This document shows positions 27,144 through 36,248 of a DNA stretch of 64,000 nt, one piece after another. A program made the position numbers and the translations under genes. The notes under the pieces were generated by a model. The model had not been told where the DNA came from, did not search any database, and saw nothing but the letters and a program-made list of their open reading frames with translations. The first letter of the stretch is position 1. The number at the start of each line of letters is the position of its first letter. Source of the DNA: Agrobacterium tumefaciens_K (lineage in GTDB: Bacteria > Pseudomonadota > Alphaproteobacteria > Rhizobiales > Rhizobiaceae); contig NZ_JAOEGC010000001.1 in NCBI RefSeq assembly GCF_031801495.1, positions 1,612,001 through 1,676,000 of the forward strand. Reading direction: 5' to 3'.

Positions 27144-27782
27144 TTGGCCCAGGACTCCGAAAAACTGCTCTCCATCCTCAAGCTTCAGCCGGTCGTTCCG
27201 GTGCTGATCGTGGATGACGCCGCTTCCGCCGTGCCTTTGGCGCGCGCTTTGGTCGCGGGCGGCCTGAAGGCTATCGAGATCACGCTGCGCACGCCCGCCG
27301 CACTGGATGCCATCCGCGCCGTTGCAGCCGAAGTCGAGGGTGCGCATGTTGGTGCCGGCACGATCCTCAACGCCAAGGATTACGAAGCCGCCGCCGCCGC
27401 CGGCTCCACCTTCATCGTCAGCCCCGGCCTCAACAAGAGCGTTCTCGAGGCTGCGAACAATTCCAGCGTGCCTCTGCTTCCCGGTGCCGCCACCGCAAGC
27501 GAAGTCATGGCGCTGCGCGACGAGGGCTACAAGGTCCTGAAGTTCTTCCCGGCCGAACAGGCAGGCGGCGCGCCATACCTCAAGGCGCTGGCCTCGCCGC
27601 TGGCCGGTACCGTGTTCTGCCCGACCGGCAGCGTTTCGCTGAAAAACGCGAACGACTATCTCTCGCTGCCGAACGTCGTCTGCGTCGGCGGTTCGTGGGT
27701 TGCCCCGCGTGAACTGGTGGCAACGGGTGACTGGGCAGGCATCACCAAACTTGCCGCGGAAGCCGCCGCCCTGCGTGGCTGA
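27144..27782 (+). CDS. eda: KDPG/KHG aldolase (Entner-Doudoroff)
   Basis: Cleaves 2-keto-3-deoxy-6-phosphogluconate to pyruvate and glyceraldehyde 3-phosphate, the last Entner-Doudoroff step. The 212-residue class I aldolase shows the catalytic Glu region LKAIEITLRTPAALDAIRAV, GAGTILNAKDYEAAAAAGST, the Schiff-base lysine in GYKVLKFFPAEQAGG, and the phosphate site FCPTGSVSLKNANDYLSLPN. A longer frame begins at 27063, but a TTG at 27144 directly follows gggagg and gives the usual length, so I choose that rare start. Monocistronic as far as visible. Confidence 0.93.
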   Translation: MAQDSEKLLSILKLQPVVPVLIVDDAASAVPLARALVAGGLKAIEITLRTPAALDAIRAVAAEVEGAHVGAGTILNAKDYEAAAAAGSTFIVSPGLNKSVLEAANNSSVPLLPGAATASEVMALRDEGYKVLKFFPAEQAGGAPYLKALASPLAGTVFCPTGSVSLKNANDYLSLPNVVCVGGSWVAPRELVATGDWAGITKLAAEAAALRG

Positions 27783-27852
27783 CATTCTCCGCAAGGCCCG
27801 TTCACGAAGGCGTGAGCGTCGGCCTTGCTGGTAATCGCATCGATACTTCCTA

Positions 27853-27884
27853 TCTCCTGTGAGGATTTTACCCCTCACAGGAGA
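27853..27884 (+). promoter_or_regulatory. Perfect 12-bp hairpin that covers a ribosome-binding site
   Basis: tctcctgtgagg and cctcacaggaga pair perfectly around an 8-nt loop (27865-27872). The 3' arm contains the aggaga that serves as Shine-Dalgarno site for the gene starting at 27890. In RNA the ribosome site would be buried. It could be an operator palindrome, an RNA switch, a thermometer-like element or a terminator of eda without a T tract. Confidence 0.7.
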
Positions 27885-27889
27885 TTTTG

Positions 27890-28585
27890 ATGTTCGACGC
27901 CAAGAAACTTCTTGAACAATTCCTCGGCTCCCAGGTGCCGGGCCTTTCGGGAAGTGTCCGCGACAGGGCTGGACAGGCCGCCGATATCGCCAAGAACAAT
28001 CCGATGAAGGCTGGCGCCCTGGCCGCTGCCATTCTCGGCACCAAGACGGGCCGCAAGCTTGCTGGCAATGTCGCAGCCGTGGGCGGTGTTGCCGCCATCG
28101 CAGGGCTCGGATATCTCGCCTACAAGAACTACAAGTCCGGTCAGACACCGGAAGCCGCGCCGAAGCCGGAGCCGCAACTGCTGGCCCCGCCCGCCGATTC
28201 CGCGTTCCATCCGCAATCCCCAGCGCTCTCCAATGATTTCGCCCTGAAACTCATTCAGGCGATGATCGCGGCCGCCAAGGCCGATGGTCATATCGACGAA
28301 AAGGAGCGCGCTAACATCATGGAAAAGGTGCAGGTTTCCGGGCTTGATGACGAGGCGGAGCGCTTCCTCGAAAAGGAACTGGCCGACCCGCTCGATATCG
28401 ACGCGCTGGTGGCTGCCGCCCGCACGGAGGAGCAGAAGGTGGAGCTTTACACCGCCTCGCGTCTTGCCATCGAGGCGGATACCCGTGCCGAGCGCGGTTA
28501 TCTCGATCTGCTGGCTGGCCGTCTCGGTCTGCCGGATGCGCTGGTCGACCACATCGAGTCGACGGTGGTTGCCGCCAAGGTTTGA
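27890..28585 (+). CDS. DUF533/TerB-like membrane-associated protein
   Basis: A 231-residue protein of the DUF533 (YebE-like, TerB superfamily) group. A glycine-rich hydrophobic stretch (KTGRKLAGNVAAVGGVAAIA then GLGYLAYKNY, about residues 47-78) is a likely membrane segment. A proline-rich linker leads to a helical C-terminal domain with LIQAMIAAAKADGHIDEKER, the acidic metal-binding-like motif of TerB. Function unknown; relatives are induced by envelope stress. The start is the ATG at 27890, after the hairpin-buried site; the TTG just before it is less likely. Confidence 0.82.
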   Translation: MFDAKKLLEQFLGSQVPGLSGSVRDRAGQAADIAKNNPMKAGALAAAILGTKTGRKLAGNVAAVGGVAAIAGLGYLAYKNYKSGQTPEAAPKPEPQLLAPPADSAFHPQSPALSNDFALKLIQAMIAAAKADGHIDEKERANIMEKVQVSGLDDEAERFLEKELADPLDIDALVAAARTEEQKVELYTASRLAIEADTRAERGYLDLLAGRLGLPDALVDHIESTVVAAKV

Positions 28586-28603
28586 GTTAAAGGCCAATTC
28601 GAC

Positions 28604-28632
28604 GTCATCCTCGGCCTCAGGCCGAGGATGAC
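28604..28632. repeat. Short intergenic palindrome (29 bp)
   Basis: gtcatcctcggcc and ggccgaggatgac are perfect inverted arms around a 3-nt centre, same family as 24261 and 25494. Confidence 0.85.
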
Positions 28633-28705
28633 GCGGAGTTTGACGATGGTCTTGTCATCCACCGACGGCTCGCCTAATCCTTCTCTACGAAATATGGGGA
28701 AGAGA

Positions 28706-29392
28706 ATGCGCGATCTGAGTGAGTTCAAGGGATGCCCGACGCCGCAGCCGGTGACGCTGAAGGGCCGGTATGTCACGGCCGAGCCGTTCGATCGCGAAAA
28801 GTATCTTGCAAGGCTCTGGGATGCGCTGGGCGGTGAGGCGACCAACGATCTTCTCAAATATTTCCCGCAGGACCGTTTTGTCGATGCTGACGCGTTCGGC
28901 GACTGGCTGATCGGTGCCGGCCGGAAGCTCGGCTGGGTGACGCTTGTGTTTGTCGAAAACGCCACCGGCGACGTGGTGGGCATGGCAAGCTACATGCGGC
29001 CCGATCCCGCCAATGGCGTGGTCGAGGTCGGCTCGGTTGCCCATGGCGCTAAGATGAAACGCTCGCCGCTCTCCAGCGAAGCCCATTACCTGATGGCAAG
29101 ACACGTCTTCGAAGACCTCGGTTATCGCCGTTACGAGTGGAAGTGCCACAATGAGAACGAGCCTTCCAAGATCACGGCGAAGCGTTTCGGCTTCACCTTC
29201 GAGGGCGTGTTCCGCCAGCACATGATTTCCAAGGGCCAGAACCGCGATACGGCATGGTTTTCCATGATCGACGGCGAATGGCTGCTCATTGGCAAGGCGT
29301 TCGAAGCGTGGCTTTCGCCGGACAATTTCGACGCGGCAGGCAGCCAGCGCCGCAGGCTGGAAGATATTCGCGCGGAGCTTGCCGATGGCTGA
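28706..29392 (+). CDS. GNAT-family N-acetyltransferase (RimJ/RimL type)
   Basis: A 228-residue acetyl-CoA-dependent acetyltransferase. The RimL-like order is visible: N-terminal CPTPQPVTLKGRYVTAEPFD, then VFVENATGDVVGMASYMRPD (beta4), VEVGSVAHGAKMKRSPLSSE (acetyl-CoA strand region), and LGYRRYEWKCHNENEPSKIT with AKRFGFTFEGVFRQHMISKG near the end. Such proteins acetylate protein N-termini, amino acids or small molecules; the substrate is unknown. The start at 28706 follows ggggaagag. It overlaps the next small gene by 8 bp. Confidence 0.88.
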   Translation: MRDLSEFKGCPTPQPVTLKGRYVTAEPFDREKYLARLWDALGGEATNDLLKYFPQDRFVDADAFGDWLIGAGRKLGWVTLVFVENATGDVVGMASYMRPDPANGVVEVGSVAHGAKMKRSPLSSEAHYLMARHVFEDLGYRRYEWKCHNENEPSKITAKRFGFTFEGVFRQHMISKGQNRDTAWFSMIDGEWLLIGKAFEAWLSPDNFDAAGSQRRRLEDIRAELADG

Positions 29393-29609
29393 TCGAAAAG
29401 AGCGTTCGCCTGCCCTTGCGGCAGCGGCCATCCTGCTCGGCTTCGGCCTGCTGTTCTTCATCATGCCGAAAGTGATGATCTGGCTCGGGGATTATTCGCC
29501 CTGGCTTGCGGCAGCCTTCGGCACCGTGGCCGTCCTGTGCTTCTTCCTGCTGTTCTGGCTGCGTGCCCGCTACCAGCGCAAGCGTGACCTTGGCGGTCGT
29601 CAGGACTGA
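29385..29609 (+). CDS. Small two-helix membrane protein
   Basis: A 74-residue protein with two hydrophobic segments (ALAAAAILLGFGLLFFIMP and PWLAAAFGTVAVLCFFLLFW) and basic ends (RARYQRKRD). Its ATG overlaps the GNAT stop codon (8-bp overlap), with ggag upstream, so the two are cotranslated. No family recognised. It converges on the NicO gene, with a 10-bp tail-to-tail overlap. Confidence 0.75.
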   Translation: MADRKERSPALAAAAILLGFGLLFFIMPKVMIWLGDYSPWLAAAFGTVAVLCFFLLFWLRARYQRKRDLGGRQD

Positions 29610-30688
29610 AGCGACGCGCCAAGCAGGGCAAGGCCCATCAACAGAACGAAGAGCGCACCGGCGATCTCGATAGCGTGGCTGATGCCGGCTGCCTTGCGGC
29701 TGCCGGGGCCGGCTAAGCGCACGGCCAGTCCCTTGGCCGAAACGGCCATGGCGGCAAGCGCCGAGACGGTGATCGCGGTCCCGAGCGACATGGCGAGCAC
29801 CGACAGCGTGCCGCCGAGCAGAAGTCCGTTCAGGAGCGCGAAGCTCATGACGATGATCGCGCCGGAGCAGGGACGCAGGCCCACCGCGATGATGGCTGAC
29901 CAAGCCTCGTGCAGGCTGAAATTCTTCGCGCCCAGCATCGTCGGATCCGGCGCGTGCGACTTGCCGCAGGCAACGCACAGATCGCCGCTGCCGCTGTGTT
30001 CGTGATCGGCAAAGACCGGCTTGCCCTGAAATCTCAGACCCGTGCCCATGCCCGTGGTGCGGGGAGACGCTGAAGGGCTGCGGACCGGTATCTCGTTGGA
30101 TGATGTTGCGACCTGAATTGCGGCGGTTGTGGTGGCGAGAGCGCGTTGTTGCCGGGGCCAAAGCGACCAGACTTTCCGCGCCAGAAGCCACGCGCCGAAC
30201 AGCGCCACCATGGCGAAGCTGGCAATTTCCATCGCCTGCGTCGCTTTGGTCATGGTAATCGATGTGCCGCGCAGAACCAGCCATGCCGCGCCGACCAGCA
30301 TGATGGCGACAGCGCCCTGCAAGAACGACGAGATGAAGGAGATGACGATGCCGCGTTTCAGCTGCGTCTCGTTGGCGATCATGTAGGAGGAGATGACGGC
30401 CTTGCCGTGGCCGGGACCGGCGGCATGGAAAACGCCATACGCAAACGACAGGCCGACCAGTGAGGTCAAGGCCCAGTTGTCGTCTCGCATCGCCCGCAGT
30501 GCACTGGTAAGCGAGCGGTAGAACATCTGCTGGTGCACGTTGATCCATTGCAGCAGCGGCGCGAGCGGTCCGCCAACCGAAAAGGACGGTTCGGCCGAAC
30601 CGATGCCGAGCGGGGATTGCGCATGGGCAACGGCGACGAGAAGGGGAAGGGCAAAAACCGTGAGGATCCAGCTCTTCCGACTTAGCAT
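29600..30688 (-). CDS. NicO-family nickel/cobalt exporter
   Basis: A 362-residue membrane protein with a probable signal-like first helix (KSWILTVFALPLLVAVAHA) and about six more helices. The NicO signature is seen in GVFHAAGPGHGKAVISSYMI, and a second block is GLRPCSGAIIVMSFALLNGL, both typical of RcnA/NicO metal exporters. A central soluble loop (about 195-235) has two cysteines (DLCVACGKSHAPDPTM) and histidines that could gather metal. It overlaps the DUF1007 gene by 7 bp. Likely role: export of Ni2+ or Co2+; which metal is not shown. Confidence 0.87.
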   Translation of the reverse strand: MLSRKSWILTVFALPLLVAVAHAQSPLGIGSAEPSFSVGGPLAPLLQWINVHQQMFYRSLTSALRAMRDDNWALTSLVGLSFAYGVFHAAGPGHGKAVISSYMIANETQLKRGIVISFISSFLQGAVAIMLVGAAWLVLRGTSITMTKATQAMEIASFAMVALFGAWLLARKVWSLWPRQQRALATTTAAIQVATSSNEIPVRSPSASPRTTGMGTGLRFQGKPVFADHEHSGSGDLCVACGKSHAPDPTMLGAKNFSLHEAWSAIIAVGLRPCSGAIIVMSFALLNGLLLGGTLSVLAMSLGTAITVSALAAMAVSAKGLAVRLAGPGSRKAAGISHAIEIAGALFVLLMGLALLGASLQS

Positions 30689-31323
30689 GTCAGCTCCAGA
30701 CGGGTTGCGAAGAGCTTCGTCATATCCGTTCCGGTCGGATCGTTGAAGAACGCATCGGTCAGCGTCGTCTGGTTCTGCGAGATGACCTCATCCGGATCGG
30801 GCCGCACGACGGCGTGCTTGCAGGCGGCAAGATCCTTGCCTTCGGTCGCCAGATCGCTGTCCTTGGCAAAATCGATGGCCGTATACATGGTGGGGTCCCA
30901 TGCGCCGAAGCTGAGCTTGCCCTTCACGGGCAGCGGTGCCTTCGGTTTGACGGAAAAGAACATCAGGATCTGGCTGTCCTTGTAATCGACATGGATCGCT
31001 TCCGGCTTGCCGAAGGGGACCGATTTTCCGTCGGCGAGGATGTTGGTGTAGTAGGAGTATTCCTCCAGCGATTCCAGCACCGTGCTGCCGATCTCCGCCA
31101 GTTCTTCCGGGTCCAGCTTCAGGTCGCTGTTCTTGTCATAGTCCATGACCACGCTGGCGGAAAACATCTCGTCGAAGCGCCAGATGTTGCGTACTTCCTG
31201 AACGGTGCCGTCCTTGCCCTCGACGATCTCCATGCGCGCATCTGCAAAGATGTGGGGATGCGCCGTTGCGATGGCCGGAATAAGTGTCAGGCCCGCCAGA
31301 AGCGGCAAAAATCGTCTATTCAT
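30682..31323 (-). CDS. DUF1007 periplasmic protein, partner of the NicO exporter
   Basis: A 213-residue protein with a signal peptide (FLPLLAGLTLIPAIATA, cleavage before HPHIFADA). The mature N-terminal HPH could bind metal. An EF-hand-like loop is visible at DYDKNSDLKLDPEELAE. The DUF1007 family is found next to NicO or zinc transport genes, and here the two overlap by 7 bp in one operon, so it probably delivers or senses the exported metal in the periplasm. That job is inferred from context. Confidence 0.85.
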   Translation of the reverse strand: MNRRFLPLLAGLTLIPAIATAHPHIFADARMEIVEGKDGTVQEVRNIWRFDEMFSASVVMDYDKNSDLKLDPEELAEIGSTVLESLEEYSYYTNILADGKSVPFGKPEAIHVDYKDSQILMFFSVKPKAPLPVKGKLSFGAWDPTMYTAIDFAKDSDLATEGKDLAACKHAVVRPDPDEVISQNQTTLTDAFFNDPTGTDMTKLFATRLELTC

Positions 31324-31418
31324 TCGTCCCGTCTACCCTGCCTTCGAATCTCGGTCCGGACTTTAGCAGAAATTGGGACCGAATTGAGGTTTATGCGGAT
31401 GCTTCCCCGTGACGCGAC

Positions 31419-31447
31419 GTCACCCTCGGGCTGGACGCGAGGATGAC
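31419..31447. repeat. Short intergenic palindrome (degenerate)
   Basis: gtcaccctcgggctggacgc followed by gaggatgac, a member of the 24261 family with mismatches in the stem, between the LysR gene and the NicO operon. Confidence 0.65.
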
Positions 31448-31469
31448 GAAGGAGAGGTTTCCGCCTCTC

Positions 31470-32363
<894 letters not shown>

Positions 32364-32494
32364 GAAAACCTCCGGTTTGTTCGGCATAATTGAACGATGG
32401 GGCGTGGATGTTCAATAAGAAAATAAATGATGAAAAAATCCGCTTCTGCCAAAAAAAATCTCTTGATTATGACCGCGAATATTCTTATCTCCCG

Positions 32495-32760
32495 GCTTGC
32501 CCAAAGTCGCACGTGCCCATGTGTGTCCGCCGGGTCCTCGATGTGGTGAGGATCTCGGTAAGGTACCTGGAACTAACCCCTCCAGTCGCTATTCCGGCCA
32601 ACCGGGAAATGCGAGGACATATCAAGCAACGACGGTGCGGGCCTTTCTGGTTCTCTGCCGGCTTTCCATCAGCCGGGGTACTAAAGAGGCACACCATCAT
32701 TGCCGTAAGTGCGGTTGGGAGTATTCCCTCCAATCCCATGGCAGACAAAGCCGAATGATG
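32495..32760 (+). ncRNA. speF: speF leader RNA upstream of ornithine decarboxylase
   Basis: The 538-bp gap before the decarboxylase gene holds a GC-rich, highly structured stretch rather than an ORF. Stems include gccggct / agccgg around ttccatc (about 32657-32674) and gtcctcgatgtggtgaggat (about 32533-32553). Its position exactly before an alphaproteobacterial ornithine decarboxylase matches the speF motif described for this clade (Rfam speF). Boundaries are approximate, and identification rests on context plus recalled motif features rather than a covariance-model search. It probably controls decarboxylase expression in cis. Confidence 0.7.
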
Positions 32761-32901
32761 CTCTGGCAGAGCGTCGTTCACATTCGCGCCTTGAGCGTAT
32801 GCTAGCGATTCTGCGCCTCCACCGGCTGATTCGTTTGCATATCTCGAGCGTCCTTTGTCCTCTGGAATTTTTCCGGAGCCGGTTTAATAGGGAATACATC
32901 G

Positions 32902-34035
32902 ATGACGACTGCACGCATTCTCGACTTCATCAAGACCCGACGTCCCGAAGGCCCTTGCCTCGTGGTTGATCTCGACGTCGTGCGCGACAATTTCAACGCG
33001 TTCCGGCACTCCCTGCCGAACAGTGCGATCTACTATGCCGTCAAGGCAAACCCGGCTCCCGAAATTCTCAAGCTGCTCGCTTCCCTCGGCTCCAACTTCG
33101 ATTGCGCCTCCGTGGCCGAAATCCAGATGGCGCTCGATGCAGGCGCGACGGCTGATCGCATCTCCTTCGGCAACACGATCAAGAAGGAACGCGATGTCGC
33201 CCGCGCTTACGCGCTCGGCATCGATCTCTTCGCAGTCGACAGCCATGAGGAAGTCGAGAAGGTTGCCCGCGCAGCCCCCGGCGCCCGCGTGTTCTGCCGC
33301 GTCCTGACGGATGGCGAGGGTGCCGAATGGCCGCTTTCGCGCAAGTTCGGCTGCGTGCCGCAGATGGCCGTCGACGTTCTTGTCTACGCTCACCAGCTCG
33401 GCCTTGAGTCCTACGGCGTTTCCTTCCACGTCGGTTCGCAGATGATGAACCTCGACGCATGGGATGCCGCTCTGGCCGACGCAAAGCGCGTGTTTGCCTC
33501 GCTTTCCAAGCAGGGCATTCACCTGCAGATGGTCAACATGGGCGGTGGTTTCCCGACCAAGTACCTGCGCGACGTTCCGGCTGCCGAAGAATACGGTCAG
33601 GCCATCGACAATGCCCTGCGCAAGCACTTCGGCAACCAGATCCCGAAGACGATCATCGAGCCGGGTCGCGGCATGGTGGGCAACGCCGGCGTCATCAAGG
33701 CTGAAGTCGTTCTCGTGTCGCGCAAGTCCGACAACGACAACCATCGCTGGGTGTTCCTCGATATCGGCAAGTTCGGCGGTCTGGCCGAAACCATGGACGA
33801 AGCCATCCGTTACCCGATCCGCACCGATCGCGATCAGGATGCGATGGAGCCCTGCGTTCTGGCCGGTCCGACCTGCGACAGCGCCGATGTGCTCTATGAA
33901 AAGAACATGTACCCGCTGCCGGTCTCTCTGACCATCGGCGACGAAGTTCTGATCGAAGGCACAGGCGCCTACACGACCACCTATTCGGCGGTCGCGTTCA
34001 ACGGCTTCGAACCGCTGAAGGCCTACGTCATCTAA
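32902..34035 (+). CDS. odc: Ornithine/lysine decarboxylase, alanine-racemase fold (type III)
   Basis: A 377-residue PLP enzyme of the eukaryote-like fold III ODC family. It decarboxylates ornithine (possibly lysine too) to putrescine, feeding polyamine synthesis. The PLP lysine is K48 in SAIYYAVKANPAPEILKLLA. Phosphate and ring contacts include SFHVGSQ, NMGGGFPTKYL and EPGRGMVGNAG, and the active-site cysteine is in LAGPTCDSADVLYEKNMYPL. The start at 32902 lies 20 bp past gccggtttaa with only a weak ribosome site, consistent with control by the leader RNA. A GNAT gene follows 192 bp downstream. Confidence 0.94.
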   Translation: MTTARILDFIKTRRPEGPCLVVDLDVVRDNFNAFRHSLPNSAIYYAVKANPAPEILKLLASLGSNFDCASVAEIQMALDAGATADRISFGNTIKKERDVARAYALGIDLFAVDSHEEVEKVARAAPGARVFCRVLTDGEGAEWPLSRKFGCVPQMAVDVLVYAHQLGLESYGVSFHVGSQMMNLDAWDAALADAKRVFASLSKQGIHLQMVNMGGGFPTKYLRDVPAAEEYGQAIDNALRKHFGNQIPKTIIEPGRGMVGNAGVIKAEVVLVSRKSDNDNHRWVFLDIGKFGGLAETMDEAIRYPIRTDRDQDAMEPCVLAGPTCDSADVLYEKNMYPLPVSLTIGDEVLIEGTGAYTTTYSAVAFNGFEPLKAYVI

Positions 34036-34227
34036 CCTTCGAACGCCGTCTGCTGAAAGGGCGGCGTCTCGACCAAGCTTCCGTTCCGGTTTTGCCGATT
34101 GTGCTGATGCGCAAATCCCTGCTTGCTGCACCTCTTCCAGCCGAGGAAAGCGTGTCGGCGGGCCGGAACGGCTCACCTTATTGTTTCAGGGCCGCGTGTG
34201 GGCGGTTTTGTCTTGGGAGGGCCGGGC

Positions 34228-34797
34228 ATGGCCGCTCTTTTGAATTCTGTACGGGCATTCTTTACTCCGCAGACGTTCCACGTCGATCAGGAAAACGCGG
34301 GCGATGTCGTTGCGCGCGAAAACCTTCTGGACCGCGCCATGGGTGCTGGTCGTCGCCGCAAGTCGTCGGAAAAGCTGCGCGCCGGTCGCGTTCCGGCCGA
34401 AGGGCTGGCGCTTGTTGCCCGCGATCAGGACGGTCACATCATTGGCACGGTGCGCCTGTGGAATGTCGAGGCTGGCATTTCGCGTGAAGGCCGCCCTGTC
34501 GACGCGCTGCTGCTCGGCCCGCTTGCCGTAGATTCCGCCTATGAAGGAAAGGGCATCGGCTCGGCGCTGATGCGTGCGGCGATTTCCGAGGCGTCCAGCC
34601 GCGACCACGGTGCCATCATGCTCGTCGGCGATGCGCCCTATTACGAGCGTTTCGGCTTCTTTGCCGAAAAGACCCGGCACCTCATCATGCCCGGCCCCTT
34701 CGAGCGTCATCGTTTCCTGGCGCTGGAACTGAAGGCTGGATGGCTGGATGGCGCTGCCGGCATGCTGATCGCAAGCGGACGCAAACTCTCCGCATAA
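34228..34797 (+). CDS. GNAT-family N-acetyltransferase (YhbS-like)
   Basis: A 189-residue acetyltransferase with the YhbS-like pattern: RVPAEGLALVARDQDGHIIG, LLLGPLAVDSAYEGKGIGSA (acetyl-CoA pyrophosphate loop, Q/RxxGxG/A type) and IMLVGDAPYYERFGFFAEKT. The substrate is unknown. In Agrobacterium relatives a GNAT next to odc is common, so a link to polyamines is possible but unproven. The frame is open from 34123; the ATG at 34228 follows tgggagg and is preferred. A terminator follows. Confidence 0.87.
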   Translation: MAALLNSVRAFFTPQTFHVDQENAGDVVARENLLDRAMGAGRRRKSSEKLRAGRVPAEGLALVARDQDGHIIGTVRLWNVEAGISREGRPVDALLLGPLAVDSAYEGKGIGSALMRAAISEASSRDHGAIMLVGDAPYYERFGFFAEKTRHLIMPGPFERHRFLALELKAGWLDGAAGMLIASGRKLSA

Positions 34798-34836
34798 GAC
34801 GAGCGGGGAAGGGTGGACTTCCCCTTGCTCTTTGAG

Positions 34837-34865
34837 ATCCTCGGGCCTTGCCCGAGGATTTTTTG
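34837..34865 (+). terminator. Terminator formed from a repeat-family palindrome
   Basis: A 10-bp stem (atcctcgggc / gcccgaggat) with a 3-nt loop and six T residues, 39 bp past the GNAT stop. It shares its stem with the 24261 repeat family, and a further hairpin (atcggg / cccgat) follows at 34916-34932. Confidence 0.85.
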
Positions 34866-34990
34866 TTTCGGGAACTGATTGCGGTTCGGGCAAGAGGTGA
34901 AGATCCAGTGTGTGGATCGGGTCGAGCCCGATGATGACGCGGAGGAGGGCGTGCGCGACGCTTTCTCATCCCCATTTGTGCGGAGTCACG

Positions 34991-35050
34991 CAAAATGACC
35001 GGGGAAATACTTCAATCCGGGTATTTTTTGCACGTCATTTTGACCGGGGA
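34991..35050. repeat. Paired repeats at the backbone-island junction
   Basis: tgaccgggga occurs at 34996-35005 and again at 35041-35050. The same segment holds a 9-bp inverted pair caaaatgac (34991) and gtcattttg (35034), and aaatac / gtattt around 35006-35027. Gene style changes here from conserved chromosome to accessory DNA, so this may mark an insertion boundary. No tRNA or tmRNA is visible at the junction. Confidence 0.5.
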
Positions 35051-35263
35051 GTCAGCTTGAAATGGCCAAAACCCGTAAAGCATTGATTTCAAGAAATAAT
35101 AACTGCTGGATGTGGCTGGATTTTTCAAGCTTTCGCTCGTTAGCACTCTCCAAAACTCGACCTGTCAGTCACGGCCAGGCGCGAATCCAAGAGCGGCTCC
35201 GCGAGTTGTCCCTTGCGTGGCGAGCGGTGATTGTTTCTAAATTGAAATCAAGGAGTAGAACCA

Positions 35264-35842
35264 ATGGACGATCCATGCTCAAGCGAACCCAAAGGTTCCA
35301 ATCGACTAAAGCTTGATCATTTTGAAGAGGAAGCGGCACGCTCCCGGTTGTACGCTGAAGTGATCAGGAAGTGGACCGCAGCAGGTGCAATCCAATATGA
35401 TTTAGACGACCTTCCCGAAATGATTGATGAAGGCCGTGAGATTTCGTTTTCGGACCTGGGAATTGAAGACAACGCATTTTTGATTCGCTGCTGTGAAGGA
35501 ACTAGCCCCTATCTCGATGAGATGCATGAAATCTTCGTAGAGGGTGTCATTGTTTTTAAGCAGAGGTACGAAGGCAAGAACGGGGCTTTTATCACGCTTG
35601 TCGCAGGTCGATCAGGTCATGTTAGCAACTGGTCAGAGGGTACAGCGAGGATAGCGAGCGGCTGGATTGACGCGGATCGATCTGTGGACGATGGATTAGC
35701 CTACTTTGGACTGGTGGGTGATCCCTTAATATTGGGCTCTGCTAATCTGTTTGACGTGGAGATGTTCCTTGAGAATGCGATCGCGCGGGTTGGTGCGGGT
35801 GAGCGGCTCAAAGCTCGCCCATCAAAACCCTACAGCTCCTAA
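35264..35842 (+). CDS. Hypothetical protein (192 aa), accessory
   Basis: No family recognised. The 192-residue acidic soluble protein has an aaggag ribosome site just upstream and no signal or membrane segment. Text such as DDLPEMIDEGREISFSDLGI, MHEIFVEGVIVFKQRYEGKN and GLAYFGLVGDPLILGSANLF suggests a compact alpha/beta protein. Base composition is lower in GC than the genes to its left, consistent with transfer. It stands first in the accessory region; neighbours give no clue to function. Confidence 0.7.
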   Translation: MDDPCSSEPKGSNRLKLDHFEEEAARSRLYAEVIRKWTAAGAIQYDLDDLPEMIDEGREISFSDLGIEDNAFLIRCCEGTSPYLDEMHEIFVEGVIVFKQRYEGKNGAFITLVAGRSGHVSNWSEGTARIASGWIDADRSVDDGLAYFGLVGDPLILGSANLFDVEMFLENAIARVGAGERLKARPSKPYSS

Positions 35843-36248
35843 CAGGGTGCTGTGGCTCCGGCGCTGTCGCGCCACATTGTTGGCTGCAACTCGAATACTC
35901 CATCTAGCTCGCGCAAGACCAACTTGCTCGGCAGCGCCTCTGTGGTCGCCCGGGCGGTAAGGGTGCTGCACTTAGAGTGCTGGTCGACACTGCCTTTCAA
36001 GAAAGTATGTATCCGCCAACTCGTCTTAGCCCGGCGGTATATTCTCGTCAGACCCGAGTACGGTTAGTGAAAATCTAAAGTGGCAGCTAAACCAAGAAAT
36101 ATGTTGGCAGTCCCATTTTGGAACATGTCAATTGTCAACAATTACAAAGGTTTGCTTAAATTTCTTGCTTGCAGGCGTCCTTCCGATGTGCTCAAGTATC
36201 AACAACATTGGTAACCGGGCAGCGTCGCAGAGAAGGAGGATATGAGCT
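35843..36248. other. Geneless AT-richer stretch with a candidate transposon end
   Basis: A 406-bp gap with no supported gene. At 36126-36145 it holds tgtcaattgtcaacaattac, which starts with the same TGTCA as the candidate right end at 49377 and contains attgt-ca-acaat. It is a possible left end of the Tn7-like element, but the flanking five bases (gaaca) do not match those after 49377 (actca), so there is no target duplication to support it. Confidence 0.35.

Noticed and set aside
34860..35060. tRNA or tmRNA attachment site at the island junction
   Set aside because: No cloverleaf or tRNA-like 3' end is present; only hairpins and short direct repeats.
36126..36145. tgtcaattgtcaacaattac as left end of the Tn7-like element
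   Set aside because: It shares TGTCA with the candidate right end, but the flanking five bases (gaaca) do not match those at 49377 (actca), and the inner motifs differ. Kept only as a weak possibility.
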